From contig CAKKST010000249.1 in NCBI GenBank assembly GCA_919903585.1, positions 1 to 9,310 on the forward strand: a stretch of 9,310 nucleotides of DNA, read 5' to 3'. Of this stretch, positions 1 to 6,706 are shown in pieces. The notes beneath the pieces were generated by a model, which had not been told where the DNA came from, made no database searches, and saw only the letters and a program-made list of their open reading frames with translations. The position numbers and the translations under genes are program-made. Numbering within the stretch: the stretch's first letter is position 1; every line of letters starts with the position of its first letter. The DNA is from Nitrospiria bacterium. GTDB lineage: Bacteria > Nitrospirota > CAKKRA01 > 9FT-COMBO-42-15.

Positions 1-344
1 GTGGTAAATTTTAAAGAGTCCTGCGGTAATCCCTTATCCCTCCTCGCCTCGCCAACAAAGCTAACATTATCATCCTTTCCACAAAGAGAAAGACAGGCCC
101 CATTTATATCATCTACCAGCCTTATGAAGACAACCCTTGCCATGCTGTTGAGCTCATCCACTGCCTCTGCCCGTCTTATTCCGTCTGTGCTTGCTGTAAA
201 GGCCTGATAAACCACCATCATAATAACAGTGAGGATGGTAATGGCAATAAGCACCTCAATTAAGGTGAAGCCGTTTCTTTCTCTCTCCGATTCCCCGATT
301 CCCAGCATCTCCGTTTCAGTTCTTTTTAGAAATCCGTCACTCAT
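1..344 (-). CDS. gspJ: Type II secretion minor pseudopilin GspJ (N-terminal part, cut by window edge)
   Basis: This is the first 114 codons of a minor pseudopilin; the 3' part lies beyond base 1. The protein should sit at the tip of the T2SS pseudopilus with GspI, GspK and GspH. A prepilin signature is visible: a polar leader ending in ERERNG, then FTLIEVLIAITILTV, with glutamate at +5 of the mature protein. It was identified as GspJ by position after gspI and by the downstream VYQAFTAS and MARVVFIRLVDDI pattern typical of GspJ. The ATG at 344-342 overlaps the end of gspI by 8 nt, suggesting translational coupling. Its 25-residue leader is long, and an internal ATG at 308-306 would give a 13-residue leader, so the start is uncertain. 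Two cysteines (C84 and C88, CLSLC) lie in the predicted periplasmic domain. Confidence 0.9.
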   Translation of the reverse strand, partial: MSDGFLKRTETEMLGIGESERERNGFTLIEVLIAITILTVIMMVVYQAFTASTDGIRRAEAVDELNSMARVVFIRLVDDINGACLSLCGKDDNVSFVGEARRDKGLPQDSLKFT

Positions 345-693
345 AGGCCACAAGCCGCACATCCCCCCTTCCCTCATCCCATTTTACAACAACCACAACC
401 TCTTTGATAAAGACAAATGGCGTGGGGCTGACAACCCTCTTCCATTTATACCCCTTATAAGTCTCGCCCTCAAACTCACCCTCTGATTCGCCAACCTGAA
501 CAGGCCTTGGCAGATCCTCCATCTTTGCCTTTGCAAGTAATGTGGCTGTTGTGATCCTGTCTGAATGCTCAACGAGCCTTATGCTGGAATTTCTCAAAGA
601 GAGAAGGGCTATAAGTGAAAGTGATAGAATGGCAAGGGCAATCATTACCTCAAGGAGTGTAAAACCTTTATTGCTCCTCAACATATCCTTCAT
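337..693 (-). CDS. gspI: Type II secretion minor pseudopilin GspI
   Basis: This 118-residue protein is a minor pseudopilin that, in known systems, forms the pseudopilus tip complex with GspJ and GspK. The leader MKDMLRSNKG is followed by FTLLEVMIALAIL, a class III prepilin cleavage site (G10|F11) with glutamate at +5 and a hydrophobic helix to about residue 33. The C-terminal part, KWDEGRGDVRLVAYE, fits the short beta-rich GspI domain, and the length is usual for GspI. The start overlaps the end of gspH by 26 nt. A second ATG at 684-682 (codon 4) is also preceded by a purine stretch, so the leader could be 7 residues instead of 10. The last codons overlap the start of gspJ. Translational coupling with both neighbours is likely. 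Confidence 0.93.
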   Translation of the reverse strand: MKDMLRSNKGFTLLEVMIALAILSLSLIALLSLRNSSIRLVEHSDRITTATLLAKAKMEDLPRPVQVGESEGEFEGETYKGYKWKRVVSPTPFVFIKEVVVVVKWDEGRGDVRLVAYE

Positions 694-1177
694 ATACCTT
701 CACCTTTCCTGTGAGGGGCATGACAATCAACGTGTAATATTTATCCTCTCCCTGCTGAAGGTGTATTATGGTCTTCTCAACCCATCCTGTAGGATAGAAG
801 TATGTAAAAAACTCCTCTACTGCGCCCTGATGCCCGGGCACCATTATATCCCTGAACCTGATATTACCAGAGAGCCTGTTCTTTTTTATAAAGGTGTTTT
901 CAAATTTTTTTACCTCTCCTATGGGGCCTTCCTTCACTATCTCTGTTGCCCAGTATTCACCCATTGCAATATTATAGTTCAGCCTGAACTCACGCCTTTT
1001 CATTATTGCCTCATCATGCAGGTATGATATGGTGCCTATAATATGCCTTATGTCCCTTCTTAAATCAGACTCTGAGACCTCGCCGAGCTTTGGTATTGCA
1101 AAGACAAGGAAGAGGCTGATAAGGGCAATTACAACTATTAATTCTATTAATGTAAAACCAGAACTTGGTTGTTTCAT
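668..1177 (-). CDS. gspH: Type II secretion minor pseudopilin GspH
   Basis: This 169-residue protein belongs to the GspH/FimT pseudopilin family and should cap the pseudopilus tip, linking the GspI-J-K complex to the GspG shaft. The leader MKQPSSG precedes FTLIELIVVIALISLFLVFAIP, with cleavage G7|F8 and glutamate at +5. The C-terminal half, with FYPTGWV and later LTGKVKVY, is typical of the GspH beta domain. The ATG at 1177-1175 was chosen because it puts the cleavage site 7 residues from the start. The frame stays open upstream to 1315, but that extension only translates the hairpin repeat at 1207-1274. No clear Shine-Dalgarno sequence precedes this ATG; instead a duplicated ATG lies 14 nt upstream. 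The end overlaps gspI. Confidence 0.93.
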   Translation of the reverse strand: MKQPSSGFTLIELIVVIALISLFLVFAIPKLGEVSESDLRRDIRHIIGTISYLHDEAIMKRREFRLNYNIAMGEYWATEIVKEGPIGEVKKFENTFIKKNRLSGNIRFRDIMVPGHQGAVEEFFTYFYPTGWVEKTIIHLQQGEDKYYTLIVMPLTGKVKVYEGYVEEQ

Positions 1178-1192
1178 ATTGGTTGTTTCATA
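1165..1192 (-). repeat. 14-bp perfect tandem duplication covering the gspH start codon
   Basis: The plus-strand unit ttggttgtttcata occurs twice back to back, at 1165-1178 and 1179-1192. On the coding strand both copies contain ATGAAACAACCAA. The downstream copy supplies the gspH start. Because 14 is not a multiple of 3, the upstream ATG (1191-1189) is in another frame. It reads Met-Lys-Gln-Pro-Ile and then a TGA at 1176-1174, which overlaps the gspH ATG in an ATGA arrangement. The duplication is seen directly; any effect on translation is inference. Confidence 0.9.
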
Positions 1193-1206
1193 AATGTCTT
1201 TACTCT

Positions 1207-1274
1207 TGTCATTCCTGCGGAAGCAGGAATCCAGATAAAAAGGAACTGGATTCCGTGTCAAGCACGGAATGACA
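1207..1274. repeat. Dispersed palindromic repeat, copy A (gspG-gspH intergenic)
   Basis: This 68-bp element is bounded by a perfect 9-bp inverted repeat, tgtcattcc (1207-1215) and ggaatgaca (1266-1274). Inside are two hairpins with perfect 8-bp stems: attcctgc/gcaggaat (1211-1230, loop GGAA) and attccgtg/cacggaat (1250-1270, loop TCAAG). A further inverted pair, gaatccag (1227-1234) and ctggattc (1246-1253), allows a cruciform-like alternative fold. Its translations (VIPAEAGIQ on one strand) are the familiar artefact of this repeat class. There is no T-run after either hairpin in the gene direction, so it is not a typical intrinsic terminator. It fills most of the 109-nt gap between gspG and gspH. 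Confidence 0.88.
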
Positions 1275-1286
1275 CAATAATTTTTC

Positions 1287-1727
1287 CTACAGGTTCCAGC
1301 TTTCAATGTCCGCACCCTTTCCCTCGCCGCCTAATTCACCGTCAGCGCCATAGGACAGAAGATCATAATCTCCATGCGTGCCCGGAGAGAGATAAACATA
1401 AGGCTTTCCCCAAGGGTCTTTGGGCGCCTTGTTTAAGTAGCCGCCCTCCTTCCATCTCTCTGGTATCCTTCCTGTCTCAGGCTTCTTTACCAGCGCCTCA
1501 AGGCCCTGCTCTGTAGATGGATAAAAACCATTATCAAGCTTATAGAGGTCAAGGGCGGTCTGGATATTTCTGATGTCTGCTGCTGCCTTTGTCCTCTGCG
1601 CCTCCTCCTGCCTCCCCATTATCTTTGGCACAATTATCCCTGCCAGAAGCGCAATAATGGCAACAACCACAAGAATCTCAATCAGTGTAAAACCTTTTTG
1701 GTTTTTTATGCGGTTTCGTTTGTTCAT
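1287..1727 (-). CDS. gspG: Type II secretion major pseudopilin GspG
   Basis: This 146-residue protein is the major pseudopilin, which polymerises into the periplasmic pseudopilus driven by GspE and GspF. The leader MNKRNRIKNQKG is followed by FTLIEILVVVAIIALLAGIIVPKIM, with cleavage G12|F13 and glutamate at +5. The globular part has the family markers LDNGFYPSTEQGLEALV (64-80), KDPWGKPYVYLSPG (103-116) and the Gly/Asp-rich LSYGADGELGGEGKGADIESW (124-144), which matches the calcium-binding loop of GspG. The ATG at 1727-1725 has an excellent Shine-Dalgarno AGGAG at 1737-1733 with a 5-nt spacer. A GTG six codons upstream is rejected because the ribosome-binding site would then lie inside the coding region. 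It follows gspF by 60 nt. Confidence 0.97.
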   Translation of the reverse strand: MNKRNRIKNQKGFTLIEILVVVAIIALLAGIIVPKIMGRQEEAQRTKAAADIRNIQTALDLYKLDNGFYPSTEQGLEALVKKPETGRIPERWKEGGYLNKAPKDPWGKPYVYLSPGTHGDYDLLSYGADGELGGEGKGADIESWNL

Positions 1728-1732
1728 GATGT

Positions 1733-1737
1733 CTCCT
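1733..1737 (-). promoter_or_regulatory. Strong ribosome binding site of gspG
   Basis: AGGAG on the minus strand, 5 nt before the ATG at 1727-1725, is the clearest Shine-Dalgarno site in the operon and fixes the gspG start. A strong site fits the need for many copies of the major pseudopilin; that functional reading is inference. Confidence 0.8.
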
Positions 1738-1742
1738 TTTTT

Positions 1743-1780
1743 CACCCTCCCCTTAATCCCCTCCCATTTCTCCCCTTGAT
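1743..1780 (-). repeat. Polypurine repeat in the gspF-gspG gap
   Basis: The gap upstream of gspG is almost pure purine on the coding strand. AAGGGGAG occurs twice, at 1777-1770 and 1754-1747 (spaced 23 nt), with GGGAGGGG (1765-1758) between them and GGGGAGGG at 1752-1745. The pattern resembles one arm of a G-rich dispersed repeat seen in many environmental bacterial genomes (…GGGAGGGG…GGGGAGGGTGA), but no pairing arm is present here. It also offers several Shine-Dalgarno-like stretches before the real one at 1737-1733. Four short G-runs could in principle stack in RNA; that is inference. Confidence 0.5.
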
Positions 1781-1787
1781 ATTCTTC

Positions 1788-3005
1788 CTACTTTATCACT
1801 GTGCTCATCTCCATTATTGGCAGAAGTATTGCAATAACAATAATTGCTACAATCAACCCCATCACAATTATTATAGCAGGCTCAAGAAGGGAAGTCATCC
1901 TCATAATGGATGTCTCCACCTCATTATCATAGGCATCTGAAACCTTTAAGAGCATCTCTTCCAGCTCGCCGCTCTTTTCGCCGACTGCAATCATGTGCGT
2001 AACCACTGATGGAAAGAGCCCGCTCCTCTTTAGCGGCTCTGCAATGCTCTCCCCTTCCCTTATGCTTTCTCTGGCATCCTCTATTGCCTTTGCAATCACC
2101 ATATTATTCACAACATTCTTTACAATGTCAAAGGAAAGTATGGCGGGGACACCGTTCTTTAAAAGCGTTCCGAGCGTCCTTGTGAATCTTGATACAGCAA
2201 TCATCCTAAAGAGCTTTCCAAATACAGGAAGCCTGATAATAAGGCCGTCAAACCGCATCCTGCCTTCAGGTGTCCTGAGCCTTCTTCTTATGTAAAAGAC
2301 AGCGCCTGCAATAAGCAGGATCATCAGCCACCAGTATCCCCTCATAAAATTTGATAAGGATATAAGAACCCGCGTTAGCAAAGGAAGGGTCTGGCGCATA
2401 TCCTCAAATACACGGGTAACCTTTGGCAGCACATAAATGAATATAAAAGAAAGGACTCCAATCCCAACCACAGTCATCAGCAATGGGTATGCAAGTATTG
2501 CCCTTATCCTGTTTCGCATCTTTATCTGGTTATCAAGAAAATCAGCAAGCCGCATAAGCACAGCATCAAGGGCGCCGCTTGCCTCACCTGCCATTATCAT
2601 GTTGACATATAAACCTGAAAAGTGTTTTGGATATCCCTTTAATGCCTCTGCAAAAGAGCTTCCCTCCCTCACCTTTTCCCTTATCCCTGATATTATCCCC
2701 TTTAGCTCAACCTTCTCCTCCTGCTCAGCAATGGCATTTAGCGCATCCACAATCGGTATCCCTGCATTGGTGAGCGTGGCCACCTGCCTTGTGAGGATGG
2801 CTATATCCTGTAATCTTACCCTTTCAAAGAGGCGGAAAAAATCTATCTCCTTGCCGAGCCTCTTGTGTCTTTCTTCAATAATCTCTGTGGGAAATATCCC
2901 GATCCTTTTCAGTTTTGCCCTTGCCGCCTTTATGGTCTCGGCATCAATCGCGCCCTTTAAATCCTTTCCCTCTGCGCTTACGCCTTTATACTCATACACA
3001 GCCAT
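1788..3005 (-). CDS. gspF: Type II secretion inner-membrane platform protein GspF
   Basis: This 405-residue protein is the polytopic platform protein that works with GspE to add pseudopilin subunits; 405 residues is the normal length for the family. The N-terminus MAVYEYKGVSAEGKDLKGAI is diagnostic. Two T2SF repeats are visible, about 70-195 and 273-396, each with the paired motif AGEASGAL (139-146) or VGEKSGELE (341-349). Predicted membrane segments are near 168-194, 223-240 and 373-397. The ATG at 3005-3003 lies 1 nt after the gspE stop, with a GGAG inside the gspE end serving as the likely ribosome-binding site, so translation is probably coupled. A 60-nt purine-rich gap follows before gspG. 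No anomalies were seen. Confidence 0.97.
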   Translation of the reverse strand: MAVYEYKGVSAEGKDLKGAIDAETIKAARAKLKRIGIFPTEIIEERHKRLGKEIDFFRLFERVRLQDIAILTRQVATLTNAGIPIVDALNAIAEQEEKVELKGIISGIREKVREGSSFAEALKGYPKHFSGLYVNMIMAGEASGALDAVLMRLADFLDNQIKMRNRIRAILAYPLLMTVVGIGVLSFIFIYVLPKVTRVFEDMRQTLPLLTRVLISLSNFMRGYWWLMILLIAGAVFYIRRRLRTPEGRMRFDGLIIRLPVFGKLFRMIAVSRFTRTLGTLLKNGVPAILSFDIVKNVVNNMVIAKAIEDARESIREGESIAEPLKRSGLFPSVVTHMIAVGEKSGELEEMLLKVSDAYDNEVETSIMRMTSLLEPAIIIVMGLIVAIIVIAILLPIMEMSTVIK

Positions 3006-3006
3006 C

Positions 3007-4713
3007 TCACCACTCCACTCCCTCTCTCTGTGTCACCCTGATCACCTCGTCTACTGTTGTTATGCCTGCCATTACCTTTCCTGCGCCGTCCTGTCTGAGG
3101 GTCTTCATGCCCCTTTTAACCGCCATAGCCTTTATTGTGTTTGAGTCTGTCTCCTTCATTATCAGCGCCCTTATATCATCATCTATAACCAGAAGCTCAT
3201 ATATCCCTGCCCTTCCGAGATAGCCGGTGTTTGTGCATCTCTCGCAGCCGGCTGCCCTGTAAAAATGTATGTCCCTTGCCTCTGTCTTGCCAAGCTCAAG
3301 CCTCACTATCTCCTCTGCTGCCGGGATATATTTTACGCGGCAATCAGGGCATAACACCCTTACAAGCCTTTGGGCAAGGATTGCAATAACAGATGATGAT
3401 ACTAAAAAGGGCTCTACCTTCATATCAACCAGCCTTGTAACTGCGCCTGCTGCATCATTGGTGTGCAGTGTTGAGAAGACCAGATGGCCGGTGAGCGATG
3501 CCTGAATTGCAATCTCTGCTGTCTCTGTATCCCTTATCTCGCCGATGAGTATCACATCCGGGTCCTGCCTTAAAATAGAACGGAGGCCGTTGGCAAAGGT
3601 GAGGTTTATCTTGGCATTCACCTGTATCTGGCCAATGCCCTTAAGCTGATATTCTATCGGGTCTTCAATGGTAATAATATTCTTATCCGGCGCATTTATT
3701 TTGCTAAGGCATGAATAGAGCGTTGTTGTCTTGCCGCTTCCTGTCGGTCCTGTGACAAGTACAATGCCATGGGGTTTTGTTATCAGATTGTTTATCTTGT
3801 CTAAATTATCGCCTGACAGGCCGATATCCTCAAGGCCGAGCAATACATCCTCCCTGTGCAGAAGCCTCAGCACAATCCTCTCGCCAAAGGCAACAGGTAT
3901 AACAGAGACCCTTATGTCAATATCCTTTCCTGCTATCTTTAGTTTTATGCGGCCGTCCTGCGGCAGACGCTTTTCTGCGATGTTCATGCCTGCCATTACC
4001 TTTGTCCGCGAGGTAATGCTTGCATGAAATCTCTTTTTTATGTTCAGGATATTATAAAGTATCCCGTCTATGCGGAACCTTACAACAACCTCTTTTTCAT
4101 AGGGCTCTATGTGGATATCGCTTGCCCTGTCCCTTATTGCCTGTGAGAACATGGAATTTACCAGCCTGATGATCGGGGCATCATCGGTTACATCAAGCAA
4201 ATCCTCGGGCTCTTCTATCTCGCTTGATAAAAAGCTGATATCATCTTCATTCAGCTCCTCCACAGCATCCTCTGCCTTGTTCATCTCCTTGCTGTGGAGC
4301 CTGTTTATCAGATCAATGATATTGTTTGACGAGGCAATGCAGAGCCTGATATTTGAATCAAGAAGTATGCGCAGGTCATCTATTGCAGAAAGGTTAAGCG
4401 GATCAGATGTGGCTACAAGGATATCGCCATTCTCGCTTTTAATAGGCAGAAATTCGTATCTCTTAGCAAATGCGATCGGTATTTTTAAGACAAGCTCCTG
4501 ATTAACCTCTGCCTCTTTTATCTCTTTTAAATACGGTATGCCAAACTTCAGGCTGAGGGCATTCAGGAGGTCGTCGTTATTTATATGCTTTAACCTTGTT
4601 AATATCTCACCTATCCTGCCCCCTTTCTTTTTCTGTATATCCAGCGCCTGCTGGGTCTGGCTGTCTGTGATTGGCCTTTTCTCTCTGATAACATCTGTTA
4701 AATACTTGTGCAT
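3007..4713 (-). CDS. gspE: Type II secretion ATPase GspE
   Basis: This 568-residue cytoplasmic hexameric ATPase powers pseudopilus assembly and is recruited to the membrane through GspL in known systems. The N-terminal N1E domain (1 to about 140) has two tandem MshEN-like motifs starting near Y4 and R33. An acidic linker (about 146-178) leads to the N2E domain, DAPIIRLVNSMFSQAIRDRASDIHIEPYE (178-206). The motor has Walker A GPTGSGKTT (322-330), Asp box IITIEDPIE (346-354), Walker B DVILIGEIRD (386-395) and His box STLHTNDAAGAV (414-425). The zinc-binding cysteines are CPDC (455-458) and CERC (490-493), a C-x2-C…C-x2-C pair that favours GspE over twitching ATPases such as PilT. The start is 13 nt after the gspD stop, with AAGG over the end of gspD as a modest ribosome-binding site. 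All catalytic motifs are intact. Confidence 0.98.
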   Translation of the reverse strand: MHKYLTDVIREKRPITDSQTQQALDIQKKKGGRIGEILTRLKHINNDDLLNALSLKFGIPYLKEIKEAEVNQELVLKIPIAFAKRYEFLPIKSENGDILVATSDPLNLSAIDDLRILLDSNIRLCIASSNNIIDLINRLHSKEMNKAEDAVEELNEDDISFLSSEIEEPEDLLDVTDDAPIIRLVNSMFSQAIRDRASDIHIEPYEKEVVVRFRIDGILYNILNIKKRFHASITSRTKVMAGMNIAEKRLPQDGRIKLKIAGKDIDIRVSVIPVAFGERIVLRLLHREDVLLGLEDIGLSGDNLDKINNLITKPHGIVLVTGPTGSGKTTTLYSCLSKINAPDKNIITIEDPIEYQLKGIGQIQVNAKINLTFANGLRSILRQDPDVILIGEIRDTETAEIAIQASLTGHLVFSTLHTNDAAGAVTRLVDMKVEPFLVSSSVIAILAQRLVRVLCPDCRVKYIPAAEEIVRLELGKTEARDIHFYRAAGCERCTNTGYLGRAGIYELLVIDDDIRALIMKETDSNTIKAMAVKRGMKTLRQDGAGKVMAGITTVDEVIRVTQREGVEW

Positions 4714-4726
4714 ATCTCAATGCCTT

Positions 4727-6706
4727 TTATTCCTTTTTTGCCTCTTCCTTGTTTTTGTCTGCCATGCCGTGCTCCTTCTTAAACTCTTCCATCTTCTCTT
4801 TTTTCTCTTTTAAGATTGCATCCGCATCTTCACTCTCTTTTATTATATGCGGGGTCAGGAATATCATGAGATTTGTCTTCTCAGCCTTTTTTGTCTGGAA
4901 TTTAAAGAGCCATCCGAGCAGCGGGATATCTCCCAGTAAGGGAACCTTATGCTCAATAGTAGACTTGTTATCCCTTATAAGCCCGGCAATTGCTACTGTC
5001 TGGGCATTTTTAACGATAACCGTTGTGCTTGCCGCCCTCTTTGTTGTTATCGGCCCAACCACGTTTGGGTCAAACCCGGCAGCCTCTGCTAAAGCTGATA
5101 TCTCCTGATATATCTCAAGGCTCACATGGTCATCAGATGATATCTGTGGTGTTAATCTGAGGGTAATGCCTATATCCTTTCTCTCTATGGTGGTAAGGGT
5201 TACACCGCCAGCGCCCTGGCTCTTGCCAGTAATAAACGGCACATTTTCTCCCACCATTATCTCTGCCTTCTGATTATCCATCGTAAGAATGTTCGGTGTT
5301 GAAAGAATATTTACATCCGTCTCTGATTGTAAAGCCCTCACAAGGGCGCCGATATTTAAATATTCTATACCCCGAAAGGTAAATGTGCCCTTTATGATTC
5401 CGACTGCCAGACCGAGGATATTTGCAAAACCTTCTACACCTGTTGTTGCAGCGCCCATGCCTCCAAAGTTTGTCCCCCCAAAGCTTGTCACCCTGTTATT
5501 ATCCAATTTTTCCACTGACCTGAATTCTATGCCGAGCTCGCGCTGTTTATCTAAGCTAATCTCCATTATAGCTGCCTCTACATAGACCTGTCTCCTTCTA
5601 ATGTCAAGCTGCGAAATGACATCCTTTAATGTCTCATAATCCTGCGGCGATGCGGTTATTACAAGTGCGTTTGTGGCCTTATCCGGAGTAACGAGGACGC
5701 CGCTTTCAAAACTCGGCCGTCCCATCCCTGCCGCCGGGGCGGCGCCGGGCTGTCCCTGTGTCTTTGAGACAATGCCTGTTAAAACCTTTGCTATATCCTC
5801 TGCATTGGCGTTTCTTAAATAATATACATTTATCTGGCCCTTGCCTTTTGGCGGCTCCACATCAAGCACCCTTATAACATCTGTGAGTTTTTTGATATTT
5901 GAAAATGAATCAGTAATAATCAGGGCGTTGGTTGGTGAATAGGAGATGACATTTCCATCCTTTGAGATCATGGGTTGCATGGTCTTTGTCAACTCTGCGG
6001 GGCTTACATAATTGAGGTGGAATATCTTTGTTAAAAAGCCCTCCCCCTTTATATCCATTTCTTTATCTGATATTACTTTTATACCGCTCTGCCTTACTTG
6101 GCTTGAGGGGATTATCTTTGTTACATTATCTGTCTCTACTGCTGTAAAGCCCTTTAATTCAAGGACAGATAAAAACATCTGGTATGCCTCTTCCTTTGAT
6201 ATCCTTGTAGGAGAGACTATAGTAACCTTCCCTTGAACCTTGTCATCAATAATAAAATTCCTCTTGGTCAGGTCGCTGATAAACTTTGTGAATGCCTGAA
6301 GTTCAATATTGTTAAAATTTATGGTGATGTGATTGCCCTCTCTTTTTACCTCAGCGGTGTCTGCTGTTTTTTTTCTGGAAGGCTCTTTTTCTTTTTGAGG
6401 GGCAGGCAATGGCTGTGCTGACTGGCTGCCTGTCTGACTTGGTGTTGATGCTGAGGCCGGATCTTCAGATGTTTTGGCAGGTGCTTTAGCAGGCGCCGGA
6501 GGTGAAGGGCCTAATGGAGATGCCTGTGTGCCCGGCTGGCCTGAAGCTGTCTCTGCTTCTGTCTGAGGCGCCTGGGCAAGGGCTAAAGAAATGTTATCTC
6601 CTGCATTGAAGATAAAAATGCCTTGTGCAAGAAATAATAATACAAGCGCTATCCCGAACCCCCATCCCATCTTTACCATTTTTGGGCCCATTTTAGTGGC
6701 CATCAT
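4727..6706 (-). CDS. gspD: Type II secretion secretin GspD
   Basis: This 659-residue protein is the outer-membrane secretin, the multimeric exit channel. A basic N-terminus and hydrophobic stretch (about 15-45) ending in LALA|QA form a likely signal peptide. A long Pro/Ala/Ser/Gln-rich segment (about 46-112) follows. N0 spans about 126-200 (ITINFNNIELQAFTKF, then FIIDDKVQGKVTI). Only two KH-like N-domains are then seen: 224-282 (FLTKIFHLNYVSPAEL…ALIITD) and 291-368 (INVYYLRNANAEDIAKVLTG…ATNALVITA…ISQLDIRR). The secretin barrel runs about 371-622 (VYVEAAIMEI, VGENVPFITG, VPLLGDIPLLGWLF, LMIFLTPHII), and a charged Lys/Glu tail ends the protein. No lipobox cysteine is present. The ATG at 6706-6704 overlaps the gspC stop as ATGA; a second ATG follows immediately. 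Confidence 0.97.
   Translation of the reverse strand: MMATKMGPKMVKMGWGFGIALVLLFLAQGIFIFNAGDNISLALAQAPQTEAETASGQPGTQASPLGPSPPAPAKAPAKTSEDPASASTPSQTGSQSAQPLPAPQKEKEPSRKKTADTAEVKREGNHITINFNNIELQAFTKFISDLTKRNFIIDDKVQGKVTIVSPTRISKEEAYQMFLSVLELKGFTAVETDNVTKIIPSSQVRQSGIKVISDKEMDIKGEGFLTKIFHLNYVSPAELTKTMQPMISKDGNVISYSPTNALIITDSFSNIKKLTDVIRVLDVEPPKGKGQINVYYLRNANAEDIAKVLTGIVSKTQGQPGAAPAAGMGRPSFESGVLVTPDKATNALVITASPQDYETLKDVISQLDIRRRQVYVEAAIMEISLDKQRELGIEFRSVEKLDNNRVTSFGGTNFGGMGAATTGVEGFANILGLAVGIIKGTFTFRGIEYLNIGALVRALQSETDVNILSTPNILTMDNQKAEIMVGENVPFITGKSQGAGGVTLTTIERKDIGITLRLTPQISSDDHVSLEIYQEISALAEAAGFDPNVVGPITTKRAASTTVIVKNAQTVAIAGLIRDNKSTIEHKVPLLGDIPLLGWLFKFQTKKAEKTNLMIFLTPHIIKESEDADAILKEKKEKMEEFKKEHGMADKNKEEAKKE

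Noticed and set aside
542..1027. 161-residue plus-strand reading frame
   Set aside because: It runs antisense to gspH and gspI, shows no recognisable motif, and both opposing genes have clear family signatures.
1178..1315. Upstream extension of gspH to give a 215-residue protein
   Set aside because: The extra 46 residues are mainly a translation of the palindromic repeat (…CLTRNPV…, …SCFRRNDK…) and overlap the end of gspG. They would place the prepilin cleavage site about 53 residues from the start.
1728..1745. GTG start for gspG six codons upstream
   Set aside because: It would put the strong AGGAG ribosome-binding site inside the coding region; the ATG at 1727 has ideal spacing.
1756..1769. 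Tiny ORF (ATG-GGA-GGG-GAT-TAA) in the gspF-gspG gap
   Set aside because: It has four codons in a low-complexity purine tract, with no coupling to the gspG start; most likely chance.
2437..3144. 235-residue plus-strand reading frame
   Set aside because: It is a shadow of gspF and gspE; its Ser/Ile/Leu-rich composition is typical of antisense frames.
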